NCBI GenBank assembly: GCA_029242715.1
Contig: JAQWTL010000033.1
Location: 62,001-126,000 of the forward strand
Source: Phycisphaerales bacterium
GTDB taxonomy: Bacteria > Planctomycetota > Phycisphaerae > Phycisphaerales > SM1A02
Direction: 5' to 3'
Length of the DNA stretch: 64,000 nucleotides
Shown: positions 26,978 to 36,187 of the stretch, piece after piece
Layout: every line of letters starts with the position of its first letter
Position numbering within the stretch: position 1 is the stretch's first letter
Notes under the pieces: model-generated
What the model was told of the DNA's origin: nothing
Databases searched by the model: none
Seen by the model: only the letters and a program-made list of their open reading frames with translations
Program-made: the position numbers and the translations under genes

Positions 26978-28236
26978 GGCAGATCCCAGGAAGTCGGTGT
27001 CATGGGATCCTCGCCAACCAGACACCATCGAAGAATCTGAAGCGACATGCTGGCCGCCCTTCGGCGAATACGCATCCGATCGGTCCCGAGATTGAAACAA
27101 CGTGCAAACGTGCCTGAAGGACCATGGCAACCAATCCAGACCATCCCCACCGGTTTGTCTGGTGTCCCGCCATCAGGACCAGCAATTCCGGAAACGGACA
27201 AACCCCATTGTGCGCCTGACAGACTTGCTGCAGACTCGGCCAGAGAACGGACAACTGGTTCCGAAACGGCACCATGTTTTTCCAGCACGGCCTTGTCAAC
27301 GCCCAACTGACTGGCTTTCATCTCGTTGGAATACACGATCCATCCACCTGCATACCAGGCACTGGAACCCGAAACATCCACGATGTCCCTGCCGATCCAT
27401 CCTCCGGTACAGGACTCCGCCGTTGCCAGCATCTCGCCTCGATCACGTAACAGAGACCCGACAACGGACTGCAATGTGTCCGTGCCAGTGCCATAGTTCC
27501 ATGGATGCAATCGAGCACTGCAATCCTTCACGCAGGATTCCATCACATCCTGGGAGACTCCCGCAGGATCAATGTGCAGAAGAAACTCATCTCGGCTGAC
27601 ACGTGTACCCAGCAGAGGCCGGTGATCCCTACGGGTGGATTCCCCAAGACGCTCCTCGAAGGTGGCCTCGATGAGCCCGAAGGATCTGATGTCCACAGAC
27701 TTGCTGATGACAACACCACCAAGCGCCTCACGAAGCCAGGCATCGACATGTCGATCCCAGGCATCATGCATCTCTGCAGGTGGCCCGGGCAACAACCAGA
27801 GATCACCATGCGTCGCCCTGGCATGAATCGTTGGAGCCGTCCCAACATGATTGCGAAAACATGTTCCGCCCGATGGCCTGGTCGCCAGTCGACGTTGGGA
27901 TGCACCCATTTCAAGACTACGGTTACTGAAGAACGCCTCGAGCCATTCCATGGCCCCTGAATCCTCGACAAGTTCCTGCCCGAGAAGACTGGCAACTGAT
28001 TCCCTGGTCAGGTCATCACGCGTTGGCCCCAGACCGCCTGTCATGAAGACCAGATCTGCTTCTGCCAGCAATGACTGCAGCGCAGCAACGATCCTTTCCA
28101 GATCATCTCCGACAGACCGCGTCTCCAGAACCTGAACACCCATCAAGGCACACCGGCCAGAAAGCCATGTGGAATTGGTGTCCTGACAACGACCACCCAG
28201 CAGTTCATCACCGATCGCAAGAATCGCCGCCTTCAT
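26974..28236 (-). CDS. cinA: CinA-like protein: nucleotide pyrophosphatase and nicotinamide-nucleotide amidase domains
   Basis: A 420-residue two-domain protein. The N-terminal half begins AAILAIGDELLGGRCQDTNS and contains TGGLGPTRDDLTRE near 66-79, the MoaB/MogA-like fold linked to ADP-ribose pyrophosphatase activity. The C-terminal half contains TAESCTGGWIG near 275, YSNEMKASQLGV near 308 and SGIAGPDGG near 350, the nicotinamide-mononucleotide deamidase (PncC) domain. In the family it acts in NAD salvage or repair. It is coupled by ATGA overlaps to pyk before it and folK after it. Confidence 0.92.
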   Translation of the reverse strand: MKAAILAIGDELLGGRCQDTNSTWLSGRCALMGVQVLETRSVGDDLERIVAALQSLLAEADLVFMTGGLGPTRDDLTRESVASLLGQELVEDSGAMEWLEAFFSNRSLEMGASQRRLATRPSGGTCFRNHVGTAPTIHARATHGDLWLLPGPPAEMHDAWDRHVDAWLREALGGVVISKSVDIRSFGLIEATFEERLGESTRRDHRPLLGTRVSRDEFLLHIDPAGVSQDVMESCVKDCSARLHPWNYGTGTDTLQSVVGSLLRDRGEMLATAESCTGGWIGRDIVDVSGSSAWYAGGWIVYSNEMKASQLGVDKAVLEKHGAVSEPVVRSLAESAASLSGAQWGLSVSGIAGPDGGTPDKPVGMVWIGCHGPSGTFARCFNLGTDRMRIRRRAASMSLQILRWCLVGEDPMTPTSWDLP

Positions 28237-29750
28237 GCCTGGTGAATCCCATCCCCAAATCTATGCACGGTGATTCTCGCAGAATGGCATTCCTCTTCCA
28301 AGGGCCTGCCCAGAACGACGATGATCGCGTCTCCGTCCTTGAGCCAACCGACATCTGCGAGTCGGTGCTGCGCATCACGACTCAGGATGGCATCATCAGG
28401 AACAATTTCCATGCGTTCTGGTATCACTCCACGACAAAGCAGCATCTGCCTGACGACCGACTGGCGTGGCGTGTAGGCAACGATGGGAACCGAATCGATT
28501 CCACGGCTGATGAGCCGTGACCAGGTCCCCCACTCGGAGAATACGACAATGCATTTGGCATGAACTGCCTTGACCGTCGAATGGATGCCGGCAACCAATG
28601 CATGCGTGTCATCAACAGCATGGCCACTGACTGATCCGTCCAGATCATTGCAGACTCCACAAGAGGAATCCATCCATTCCTCTGATTCGTGTGCAATTCT
28701 CTGCATGGTTTCAACAGCCAGAACCGGATAGTCACCGATCGCAGTCTCTCCTGAAAGCATGACAGCATCTGCGCCATCAAAGATGGCGTTGGCAACATCA
28801 CTTGCCTCCGCTCGCGTTGGCACGGGCGATTCAACCATTGATTGCAGCATCTGCGTAGCAACGATGCATGGCCGATCCAGACTCCGGGCGATAGAAAGAA
28901 GTCTTTTCTGGATGACGGGGACCTGAGCCAGATCCATCTCGACTCCGAGATCGCCTCGAGCCACCATCACGCCATCGGCAGCAGCAATGATTTCTTCTGC
29001 AGCAGCAACTGCCGGTGGCACTTCGATCTTCGCAATGATGGGCAGAGGACGTTCATGACCACTTTGGGCCAGTCCCTGCTTCATGATTGTTCTGATGCTC
29101 TCGATTTCCACAGGAGACCGAACGAAACTCATGGCCACGAGATCAACATCATTCTGCATGGCCCAACTGACCAGTTCGCAGTCTCGTGGCGTCGGAACCT
29201 CGATATCAAGAGTGCTGTCAGGCAGATTCACACCTTTGTGAGATGTAATCAGACCACCGGATGTCACTCGGCAGTGCAGACGACCATCTGTAGATTCCGT
29301 CGCCAGCAATCTGACCGCCCCATCATTGATGAGAACACGATCACCGGGCTTTACGCAATCAACCAGACCTTGCCATGTGCAACCCAGTACGGGGGATACA
29401 CCGATCTCATCAGGAACTTCACAGGGCCCCTTTTCTTCTCGATTGAAGATGACTTCCTCGCCAGCCTCTACCTGAATGCCATCTCCGGCCACCTCAACTA
29501 CCCGGATCTTGGGGCCTGGCAGATCGCACATGATGGCAAGTGGAATGCCAAGTTGTTTTTCCAGGCTTCGAACATCCTTGATGTTCTGACGGTGATCGTC
29601 CAGCTCTCCATGACTGAAGTTCAAACGGAAGATCCTGCAACCAGCCTCAATGACCTGTTGCAGAACACCCTGCCGAATCGTTGCAGGCCCCAGGGTCGCA
29701 ATGATTGCTGTCCTGCTTGGAATACGATCATCAAGGGGCTGGGCAGCCAT
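28233..29750 (-). CDS. pyk: Pyruvate kinase
   Basis: A 505-residue glycolytic enzyme that turns phosphoenolpyruvate and ADP into pyruvate and ATP. It begins with RTAIIATLGPAT, then FRLNFSHGELDDH, DLPGPKIR near 76-83, IIAKIEVPPAV near 220 with the catalytic Lys, and MVARGDLGVEMD near 244. The C-terminal domain (DDTHALVAGIHSTVK onward) is present; its effector cannot be read. The gene overlaps the solute-binding-protein stop (TGATG) and the cinA start (ATGA). Confidence 0.94.
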   Translation of the reverse strand: MAAQPLDDRIPSRTAIIATLGPATIRQGVLQQVIEAGCRIFRLNFSHGELDDHRQNIKDVRSLEKQLGIPLAIMCDLPGPKIRVVEVAGDGIQVEAGEEVIFNREEKGPCEVPDEIGVSPVLGCTWQGLVDCVKPGDRVLINDGAVRLLATESTDGRLHCRVTSGGLITSHKGVNLPDSTLDIEVPTPRDCELVSWAMQNDVDLVAMSFVRSPVEIESIRTIMKQGLAQSGHERPLPIIAKIEVPPAVAAAEEIIAAADGVMVARGDLGVEMDLAQVPVIQKRLLSIARSLDRPCIVATQMLQSMVESPVPTRAEASDVANAIFDGADAVMLSGETAIGDYPVLAVETMQRIAHESEEWMDSSCGVCNDLDGSVSGHAVDDTHALVAGIHSTVKAVHAKCIVVFSEWGTWSRLISRGIDSVPIVAYTPRQSVVRQMLLCRGVIPERMEIVPDDAILSRDAQHRLADVGWLKDGDAIIVVLGRPLEEECHSARITVHRFGDGIHQA

Positions 29751-31501
29751 CAGTTCGCCTGCTTTCCGGAAGACTCCGTGGAGAGTTTGAGTATCTGACG
29801 ATAGTTCTCGGCAATCTGATCCCCCAACCTACGTCGGAGAACATGACGAGAATCTGCTTCCGCAGGCCAAAGCCCTTCTCCCTTCCAGCCTGCCTTCAAC
29901 CAGCCTTTCTTGATGGCCGAACGACCCTCTGGTGTCGCCAGCGAAAATGATTTGTCGTCCGGGCCACTGACGTCTGGAATCTTGTCGAACAATCGAAGCA
30001 TCTCTGACAACTGGGAATCCTCGACATCTGCTGCTGTCACGATGTCCCCTGCTTTGACAGGCGGATAGGCCGGATGGGTAACGATCGTGTGCCAGGCTGC
30101 TTCAAGGTCGTGCGCGTTATCCATGGCAGCCGCCTGGAAGAGAACCGGGATGAACGATCGCATGTTGCGATCGTTAAATGGCGGCGGCTCTGCATTGATG
30201 AAAGGGTCGACTTTGTCGGTAAAACTGTCAAAGTGATCTTTGTAGAGTTCGGCGCAGATGGGCATTCGACGTAGTGAGAATTCCTGCGGCCCCAGGCCTT
30301 CATCATGCTTTTTCGGTTCAAATTGCCAGAGAGACTGGCCCGCCGGTGACAAGGTGAACTCGATGAAACGACGGGCCATGACGGGGTCAGGCGGATTCAG
30401 GAGCAATGAAATCGGATCCGGGTCCAGCATGGTCTCGCCCGGAGGATCGATGTAGCCAATACGGTCCCCCTGGCCATGATCGCGAAGTGACTGGGATTCA
30501 AACCGCCCGAAGAAATCGATGCAGACACCCATTGCCGCATCGCCCTGTGCCACATCAGTCGGTGCACGAAGCGAGCTTGCCGAGAAGTAACGGGCATTTG
30601 CTGCGGCTCGTCTCAGAATCCTCCAGCCAGGCGTCCAGTCACGTCGCTTGAGAATCGTCTCGAACGCGGTTGTCACCGAACCGGACTGGGCCGGGTTCAC
30701 CAACGCCACTTCCTGCTGCAATCGAGGATCCGCCAGGTCAGACCATGTCGTTGGCTTCGGGACGTCAAGCGTCTTCAACAGATCGTTGTTGTAGATGATT
30801 CCGAAAGCTGAAAGCGCCGTACCAAGCCAGTACTGATCAGAATCCCAGAGAGGTGTTCCGGCAACCTCTGATCTTCCATAAAGATCCTTGAACATTGACG
30901 ATGGATAACCAGCTGGCATGCTGATAGTGGCCGTCGCCTTGATCGTGTACAGATCGCTCTGTTCATCACGCGTGATATCGGCTGTGATGCCCTCTGCTTT
31001 CAATGCCCCAAGTGGGACGGCCCCGGATGGCTGGTCTTCTGAACCAATGAGATTCGTGACCCAGTTGTTTGCAGCAGTCGCATCAAGATCCTCAAGGGTC
31101 ACGCTCACTCCGCGTTTCAACTGCCCGTGTTCCCAGGATCCTCCACCGAAAACGAGATCGGCATTGCCACCCGGCAGTTCCCCACGCTTGAGACTCGAGA
31201 TCCACTCGGATTGCAGCATCTTGCGGATTTCGGAGGTCCCCCCGGGAATGCTCCAGTCAACACGTGCCGGTTCGCCGAAACGAGCCTGGTGCCACAGATC
31301 GAAACCGCGGCCGAACTCGTAACGAATCTGCTCATTGTGCGGGCTGATGATGATGACACGCCTGGCATCCTCAAGAGATTCCTCTGCAGTAGCCCGGAAG
31401 ATGAAGGGCAAGGCCAGCACGATCCCGAAGCAGCCGAAGACCACGAATATTCGCCATCCCGGAAGAGAGATTCCACTGCGTGCGTGCCCTTGCTCACTCA
31501 T
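29750..31501 (-). CDS. Membrane-anchored extracellular solute-binding protein (iron/ABC type), no transporter partner
   Basis: A 583-residue protein with one N-terminal membrane segment (about 17-36) and a periplasmic-binding-protein fold, recognisable by [21 protein letters not shown] near 47, then [31 protein letters not shown] near 232-262 and [19 protein letters not shown] near 390. The order fits the AfuA/FbpA-like group that binds ferric iron or small anions. It is longer than usual and has extra C-terminal helices. No ABC permease or ATPase lies in the window, so it is an orphan; it sits in an operon between pyrF and pyk. Confidence 0.75.
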   Translation of the reverse strand: MSEQGHARSGISLPGWRIFVVFGCFGIVLALPFIFRATAEESLEDARRVIIISPHNEQIRYEFGRGFDLWHQARFGEPARVDWSIPGGTSEIRKMLQSEWISSLKRGELPGGNADLVFGGGSWEHGQLKRGVSVTLEDLDATAANNWVTNLIGSEDQPSGAVPLGALKAEGITADITRDEQSDLYTIKATATISMPAGYPSSMFKDLYGRSEVAGTPLWDSDQYWLGTALSAFGIIYNNDLLKTLDVPKPTTWSDLADPRLQQEVALVNPAQSGSVTTAFETILKRRDWTPGWRILRRAAANARYFSASSLRAPTDVAQGDAAMGVCIDFFGRFESQSLRDHGQGDRIGYIDPPGETMLDPDPISLLLNPPDPVMARRFIEFTLSPAGQSLWQFEPKKHDEGLGPQEFSLRRMPICAELYKDHFDSFTDKVDPFINAEPPPFNDRNMRSFIPVLFQAAAMDNAHDLEAAWHTIVTHPAYPPVKAGDIVTAADVEDSQLSEMLRLFDKIPDVSGPDDKSFSLATPEGRSAIKKGWLKAGWKGEGLWPAEADSRHVLRRRLGDQIAENYRQILKLSTESSGKQAN

Positions 31502-32397
31502 GAACGTAGCCCCGAAACGGTTCCAATGGCTTCAGCGAACTCAGATGCCGCCGATTGAACATGTGCAGACCAGTCGCCGTCCCGATCCTTGAATGCATAG
31601 ATGACACTGCGACTGGCTGTCACGATTGCACCGAGTCCATTTGCATCAAAGGCAGGTGACAGAGATTCAGCCGTGCCGCCCTGTGCCCCATAGCCCGGAA
31701 GCAGCATGAAGACCCCTGGCATCCGTTCACGGAAACCCGCCAGCTCTGCGGGATGTGTTGCGCCAACAACCGCCCCGAGAGTGCTGTACCCACAGGCACC
31801 GCAATGATCTGAAGCAAGTTCCGTGACCAGATCGGCCATGCCCTCTGCCACGGTTCTTCCATCTTCGAGCTGAAGACACTGCATCTGCTGGCTGGATGCA
31901 TTGGATGTGCGAACCAGAACGAATGCGCCGCTTCCTTCTTTCAGGAAAGGGGAAATGCCGTCTTCACCGAGCCATCCATTGATGGTCATCCAGTCTGCGC
32001 CCATGCGACTGCCAGTTGCCGCGTAGTGAGATGCCGAGATTCCGATGTCTCCACGCTTGGCATCCAGGATGGTTGCCAGGTCTCTTTCCGCAGCAGCTCT
32101 GATCAATCGTTCCAGTGCTGCAACACCTTCGAACCCATATCGCTCGAAGCAAGCGGATTGAAACTTGACGATCCCGACCCGCCCCGAGATGGCATCCAGA
32201 ACCTGGAGGCTGAAGGACTCGATGGCCCGAGCGACCGAGGCATCGGCCCCATCACGCGGCTTCAGGCTCGCAGGAAGCTTTTCGAGAACAGGATCCAGTC
32301 CCACACAGGTTGGCGAGGCAACCCGCGAGATCGCCGCACAAAGCCGATCAGCGGCATGGCCTACCATCCCTGAAGGTGCCTGTAGAGAAGGCTGCAT
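31498..32397 (-). CDS. pyrF: Orotidine 5'-phosphate decarboxylase
   Basis: A 299-residue enzyme that makes UMP from OMP, longer than the E. coli type and closer to the group-2 PyrF found in actinobacteria and planctomycetes. The signature [13 protein letters not shown] (Lys114) is near 110-122, and [10 protein letters not shown] near 33-42 and [11 protein letters not shown] near 78-88 fit. MQPSL at 32397 is taken as the start; GTG 32445 and ATG 32367 are in frame too. It heads the long minus-strand operon and is divergent from the DUF971 gene. Confidence 0.88.
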   Translation of the reverse strand: MQPSLQAPSGMVGHAADRLCAAISRVASPTCVGLDPVLEKLPASLKPRDGADASVARAIESFSLQVLDAISGRVGIVKFQSACFERYGFEGVAALERLIRAAAERDLATILDAKRGDIGISASHYAATGSRMGADWMTINGWLGEDGISPFLKEGSGAFVLVRTSNASSQQMQCLQLEDGRTVAEGMADLVTELASDHCGACGYSTLGAVVGATHPAELAGFRERMPGVFMLLPGYGAQGGTAESLSPAFDANGLGAIVTASRSVIYAFKDRDGDWSAHVQSAASEFAEAIGTVSGLRS

Positions 32398-32504
32398 CAC
32401 TGTTCCTGGCTCCTTGCCCGTGACTTTCTCAGCAGCGCGATCCACCGCTGCCCGAAGGTAGGATACAGCTCATTGTTGGACCTCGATGCAATTCCAGCTT
32501 GCCC

Positions 32505-32834
32505 ATGGAACCTCCACCCAGACATCTTGACCTGCAACGGGCCAAGGGCCTGAATGTGACCTGGCACGACGGTTCAACGTCCTTCTTGCCGGTGGACCAC
32601 CTTCGGCGGATGTCCCCTTCTGCTGAAGCTCGGGCCCTGCGGACCGAAATCGAGCAGAATCCCCTCACAGTCCTGCCTTCCGGTGACGGGCAGGCCCTTC
32701 GGGCAGAGGACCTTGAACTTGTCGGTTCATATGCCGTGAGGATCACTTTTTCCGATGGACATCACACCGGCCTGTACACATGGGCATACCTGAGATCACT
32801 GGACACCAGCCAGGGGGACAAGACGACACCATGA
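32505..32834 (+). CDS. DUF971 / gamma-butyrobetaine-hydroxylase N-terminal-like protein
   Basis: A 109-residue protein. LNVTWHDGSTSFLPVDHLR near 14-32, then an acidic middle and ITFSDGHHTGLYTWAYLRSL near 79-98, match the DUF971 domain, also found at the N-terminus of gamma-butyrobetaine hydroxylases and in iron-sulfur-related proteins. The three usual Cys/His ligands are not complete, so zinc binding is uncertain. It overlaps the thioesterase gene by four bases (ATGA). Its biochemical role is not known. Confidence 0.78.
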   Translation: MEPPPRHLDLQRAKGLNVTWHDGSTSFLPVDHLRRMSPSAEARALRTEIEQNPLTVLPSGDGQALRAEDLELVGSYAVRITFSDGHHTGLYTWAYLRSLDTSQGDKTTP

Positions 32835-33364
32835 CACCTCCCCTTGCCCCCAGACAATCACCGGAAATGACAATACTCCCTGAGGCTCCTCCCACGATTC
32901 CAGAGTGGGTCGTACACCCGAACCCCGTGTGGCTCAGCGTCCGCCCCTCTCAGGATGAAGCCAGTGCTGTGATTGCACATGTCTCCAACGTCTCGTATCT
33001 GCACTGGATCGATCATGCCGCAGAACGGGCTCTTTCTACAGCAGGTTGGACGTACAAGGATCTTCTCGAGCAGCAAGCCATGTTCTTTGTTGCAAGACAT
33101 GAAATCGATTACCGGCTTGAAGCCGATCAGAATGAACTGCTGTACATGGCAACCTGGGTTCGTGATGTTCGTCGCGTGAAGTCCTGGAGAGACACCATCA
33201 TCTGGAGAATCACCGAAGGACAGCCCGCCGTAGTCTGCACTGCATCAACCCTCTGGGTCCATGTTGATCTTGACACGAGACGACCAACACGCGTCCCGGC
33301 CGACATGACTGCAGCACTCGCACCATTGCAGCACACTGATCCGCCATGGAGAACCCGAGCCTGA
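32831..33364 (+). CDS. Hotdog-fold acyl-CoA thioesterase (4HBT type)
   Basis: A 177-residue protein. WLSVRPSQDEASAVIAHVSNVSYLHWIDHAAERAL at about 34-68 corresponds to the 4-hydroxybenzoyl-CoA thioesterase pattern (catalytic Asp near WIDHAAE). FVARHEIDYRLEADQNELLYMATWV near 86-110 is the central hotdog helix and sheet. The substrate acyl-CoA is unknown. It overlaps DUF971 by ATGA at its start and the glycosyltransferase-like gene at its end, so the three form one unit. Confidence 0.78.
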   Translation: MTPPLAPRQSPEMTILPEAPPTIPEWVVHPNPVWLSVRPSQDEASAVIAHVSNVSYLHWIDHAAERALSTAGWTYKDLLEQQAMFFVARHEIDYRLEADQNELLYMATWVRDVRRVKSWRDTIIWRITEGQPAVVCTASTLWVHVDLDTRRPTRVPADMTAALAPLQHTDPPWRTRA

Positions 33365-34443
33365 TGCACCTCCTAGCGATCATTGACAAATCACGACGAC
33401 AGCAGGAAAACAACGCCATTTCGGATGTTCTTGGTGGCATTCAAGAAGCTGGGATCCAGTTGACCGAAGTGGTTGCGCCACCTGGCATCCCGGGAGAAGA
33501 ACCCCGTGGAATGGCCACTTCTGAGCCACTCATCGCACCCATGCCGGCGCCCTGGTTTCAGAGATCACGCGTGCTTGCCGGCCTGCTGCGCGACATCGGA
33601 AGACCGTTGCCGGATGTGGTCCTCTGCATGGGCGATTCTGCCGGAAATCTCGCTGTTGATATCGCTGATGCACTGGATTGCCCCCTGCTCGCAGAGTGCT
33701 GGTTGAGCAGCCATCTCAAGCGACCTCCTGTTCGACCACACCTTGTTGCTGGTTATGTAACGGCGTCTGCTGGACTGGCTTCAGCACTTCGAGAACGTAA
33801 GCAACATGAGCTCATCGTCACCGTTCCCTTTCCCGTTCATCAGCCCAGCCAGATGGAAGATCTTCCCGAGGCGGCCCCTTCAATCGCCATCCTTGATTCA
33901 GCCATGGATCACAAGTCGGCAAAGTGTCTTCTTGATGGACTGCGAGGTGTAGTCCAGGAGATACCCGACCTGCAGATCTGCCTTGAACTCACCAAGGCCA
34001 GCGGAGATCCAATCTGGAAGTACGCCGAGTCAATCGGGCTCCTTGATCGAATCTCATCAATCAGCAATGCATCCAACCTTGGACCGCTGGTCAGCGACTG
34101 CACCCTGACAATCCTCGCCTCATCCGAGTTCGCATCCAGATCCGTGGTGGATATGGCCATGGCCCGTGGCCGGGTGGTCGTCCAGGCAGACCACCCCCTG
34201 CTCTCAGAAGCCCAGCGGTCACATCAGTGCATCCTGTTGGAACCCACCCCCGACAACTGGGCCCGAACGATTCTTGATCTGCTCCATGATCCAGATCGCC
34301 GAGCCAAACTGGGCCAAGCTGCTCAGCAACACGTTTTGACTCGAAATGACCCCGATGTCGTTTACAGCACATGGACCCAACTTCTTCATGAAGTCAGCAA
34401 AGACATCACCTATCCCTTTGCTACCACTGGAACAAGCCGCTAA
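33364..34443 (+). CDS. Putative GT-B glycosyltransferase-like protein
   Basis: A 359-residue protein. DVVLCMGDSAGNLAVDIADALDCPLLAE near 84-111 fits the N-terminal Rossmann domain, and LDRISSISNASNLGPLVSDCTLTILAS with VVDMAMARGRVVVQAD near 228-282 resembles the C-terminal nucleotide-sugar domain of GT4-like enzymes, but the typical catalytic E-x7-E is weak (SSEFASRSVVDMA). I chose the ATG at 33364, a TGATG overlap with the thioesterase; an upstream ATG at 33346 is in frame. Donor and acceptor are not known. The transcript may run into the terminator at 34658. Confidence 0.55.
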   Translation: MHLLAIIDKSRRQQENNAISDVLGGIQEAGIQLTEVVAPPGIPGEEPRGMATSEPLIAPMPAPWFQRSRVLAGLLRDIGRPLPDVVLCMGDSAGNLAVDIADALDCPLLAECWLSSHLKRPPVRPHLVAGYVTASAGLASALRERKQHELIVTVPFPVHQPSQMEDLPEAAPSIAILDSAMDHKSAKCLLDGLRGVVQEIPDLQICLELTKASGDPIWKYAESIGLLDRISSISNASNLGPLVSDCTLTILASSEFASRSVVDMAMARGRVVVQADHPLLSEAQRSHQCILLEPTPDNWARTILDLLHDPDRRAKLGQAAQQHVLTRNDPDVVYSTWTQLLHEVSKDITYPFATTGTSR

Positions 34444-34534
34444 ATCGGTGGCTGAACCGGCTTCCTTTCTGCTGCGAAATGGCAAAGATTCTGAAGTTTT
34501 TTGGACTAGATGGGACCATGCAGTCGATCAGCGT

Positions 34535-34631
34535 GCGGTACAGGGGCCTATAAAGCACCCACAGACCTGCCCAGCAGGCCCCATGGCATCCAGAAGGATG
34601 CCGTACTAACCGCGACCAGATGATTGGTCGC
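34535..34631 (+). ncRNA. Candidate structured RNA (multi-helix junction) upstream of an intrinsic terminator
   Basis: Four complementary arm pairs are visible. GCGGTAC (34535-34541) pairs with GTA and CCGC (34603-34605 and 34610-34613) with a small bulge, closing a junction. Inside, GGGGCCT (34543-34549) pairs with AGGCCCC (34576-34582), and GGCATCC (34585-34591) with GGATGCC (34596-34602) around an AGAA loop. GCGACCA (34612-34618) pairs with TGGTCGC (34625-34631). CCTGC/GCAGG at 34566-34578 can form an alternative hairpin competing with the first inner helix. No protein frame with a ribosome site is seen. The element could be a free sRNA or part of the 3' UTR of the preceding gene. It matches no known RNA class I recognise. 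Confidence 0.5.
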
Positions 34632-34657
34632 CGACAACTTGCTCTTTCTCCCCTCCT

Positions 34658-34695
34658 CCCCGTCGAGGCCTCGTGCTTCGACGGGGATTTTCTTT
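34658..34695 (+). terminator. Intrinsic terminator after the DUF971-thioesterase-glycosyltransferase unit or the RNA candidate
   Basis: CCCCGTCGA (34658-34666) pairs with TCGACGGGG (34678-34686) around an 11-base loop, followed by ATTTTCTTT. The T-run lies only on the plus strand, so it ends plus-strand transcription, not the minus-strand aminotransferase transcript. Confidence 0.85.
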
Positions 34696-34711
34696 GGAAC
34701 GATCCGCCCAG

Positions 34712-35863
34712 CTAGGCCATCGCCTTGGCAATGGCCTGAAGCCCTTCTTCCAGAGCCTCATCATCAGTGGCATAGCTGATACGCATGTGCGTATCACGAT
34801 TGCTGAAGACGCCGCCTGGAATGGCAATCACATTATGAGCGAGGAGGGATTCAGTGAATTCCGTACCGGTCATGCCAAGGCTGGAAGGTATCGCGGGGAA
34901 GGCGTAGAAGGCTCCCTCTGGTATCGCCAGGTCCGTCACAGGAGAGAGCAACTCCACGACGCGATCACGCTTGCCTTCGTAGGCCTTGACCCACGGAGAC
35001 ATGTCCACGTCGTGTGCGCTCATCACAGCATGCTGGGCCATGCTTGGTGCACAGACAAATGAGTACTGCTGGAACTTGGCCATTTCATGAATGAGCCAGG
35101 TTGGCCCAGCTGCAAATCCGAGTCGCCAGCCGGTACACCCGTAGTTCTTTCCAAATCCACGGACAATGAGCATGTCACTGCCATGATGTGCAGGCGTCGG
35201 CGATCGACCACGTGAATCCCGTGCAGCCGAGTAGGTAAAGAGGTCATAGATTTCATCCGACAGGAGAACGACGCCACGTTCACGGCACAAGGTCGCCAGA
35301 TCACGCATCTCATCATCAGTGAGCACGATGCCAGTTGGATTGCCCGGCGAATTGATGATGACAAACTTGGTTCTGGGCGTCAGGAGTGGTTCAACACGTT
35401 CGGCGGTCATCCTGAAGTCTGGATAGGTATCGCAGCAGACCGGCTTGGCACCAGTCATGGCCCCCAACGCGGGATAAACCACGAAGTGCGGATCTGGAAT
35501 GATGAATTCATCGCCTGGATCCAGCAGCGCCCAGGCCGCCAGCACCAATGCGCCGCTGGTACCTGAAGTCACCATGAAATCAATGTTTTCATCCTCGAAG
35601 TCCCATTCAATGTCCTCCGTCAGGAAGGATTGAATGGAAGACAGCAAGGTCGAATGGCCACGGGTCAGGGTGTAACCATTGGCATCCGATTTGATGGCCT
35701 CGATGGCGGCTGCCTTGATTTCTTCTGGAACAGGAAAATGAGGCTGTCCGATCGACAGGTTGATCGGGTTCTCCAACTGCGCACCAAGTTGAAAGGCGCG
35801 TCGGATTCCAGAGGCATCGATCTGCCCTGTTCGCTGGCTGAGCAGTTGTCCCTCATCAAACAT
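34712..35863 (-). CDS. PLP-dependent aminotransferase, class I/II (aspartate type)
   Basis: A 383-residue enzyme. NLSIGQPHFPVPEEI near 35-49, NSPGNPTG at 171-178, SDEIYD at 202-207, and the PLP Lys239 in GFGKNYGCTGWRLGF are the landmarks; Arg247 fits the phosphate contact. Likely activity is an alpha-amino-acid transaminase of the aspartate or aromatic group; the substrate cannot be named. The ATG at 35863 has an AGGA site; a TTG at 35869 is in frame. It is the last gene of the acpS set. Confidence 0.88.
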   Translation of the reverse strand: MFDEGQLLSQRTGQIDASGIRRAFQLGAQLENPINLSIGQPHFPVPEEIKAAAIEAIKSDANGYTLTRGHSTLLSSIQSFLTEDIEWDFEDENIDFMVTSGTSGALVLAAWALLDPGDEFIIPDPHFVVYPALGAMTGAKPVCCDTYPDFRMTAERVEPLLTPRTKFVIINSPGNPTGIVLTDDEMRDLATLCRERGVVLLSDEIYDLFTYSAARDSRGRSPTPAHHGSDMLIVRGFGKNYGCTGWRLGFAAGPTWLIHEMAKFQQYSFVCAPSMAQHAVMSAHDVDMSPWVKAYEGKRDRVVELLSPVTDLAIPEGAFYAFPAIPSSLGMTGTEFTESLLAHNVIAIPGGVFSNRDTHMRISYATDDEALEEGLQAIAKAMA

Positions 35864-35923
35864 GGGCAATCATCCTGGCACTGAGGCCAGTGAATTCATA
35901 TCAGCAACTGGAAATGAATCGAA

Positions 35924-36154
35924 TCAGGAATCGCTGGTGGCTTCTGTGGCTTCTTCGCCGCCTTCAGTCTCAACCTTCTTCTTCTTCTTGGCCACCATGC
36001 GACGCTGGGCAACCTTTACGAGACCAAGAGGAGAGTCGCCATCACTGAAGTCGCCTTGATCGCTCAGTTTGGCAATCCGCTCACTGCGCTTCAGCACGGT
36101 TCGGAACTGGTTCAAGCCTGAGGGCTTTGTACGAAGGCTTGGGTGAATACTCAT
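35924..36154 (-). CDS. Small basic protein of the PVC superphylum
   Basis: A 76-residue protein that begins MSIHPSLRTKPSGLNQFRTV, continues VLKRSERIAKL and GDSPLGLVKVAQRRMVAKKKK, and ends in an acidic tail. The first 60 residues match the short basic protein shared by Planctomycetes, Verrucomicrobia and Chlamydiae (TIGR04137-like, as I recall), thought to act with the ribosome or RNA but not settled. AGGAG lies 7 bases before the ATG. This gene is the best taxon marker in the window. Confidence 0.8.
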   Translation of the reverse strand: MSIHPSLRTKPSGLNQFRTVLKRSERIAKLSDQGDFSDGDSPLGLVKVAQRRMVAKKKKKVETEGGEEATEATSDS

Positions 36155-36187
36155 CGCGTTACTCCTCGTGGACCATTGGCTCGAGTA

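Noticed and set aside
28842-29798. A 318-codon plus-strand frame
   Set aside because: It lies opposite pyk, whose sequence is clearly conserved; the product has no recognisable motif.
34500-34640. tRNA, tmRNA, 6S RNA or SRP RNA as the identity of the structured element
   Set aside because: No acceptor CCA or T-loop, no tag frame, no long central bubble and no SRP GGAAGCAGCC-type motif were seen.
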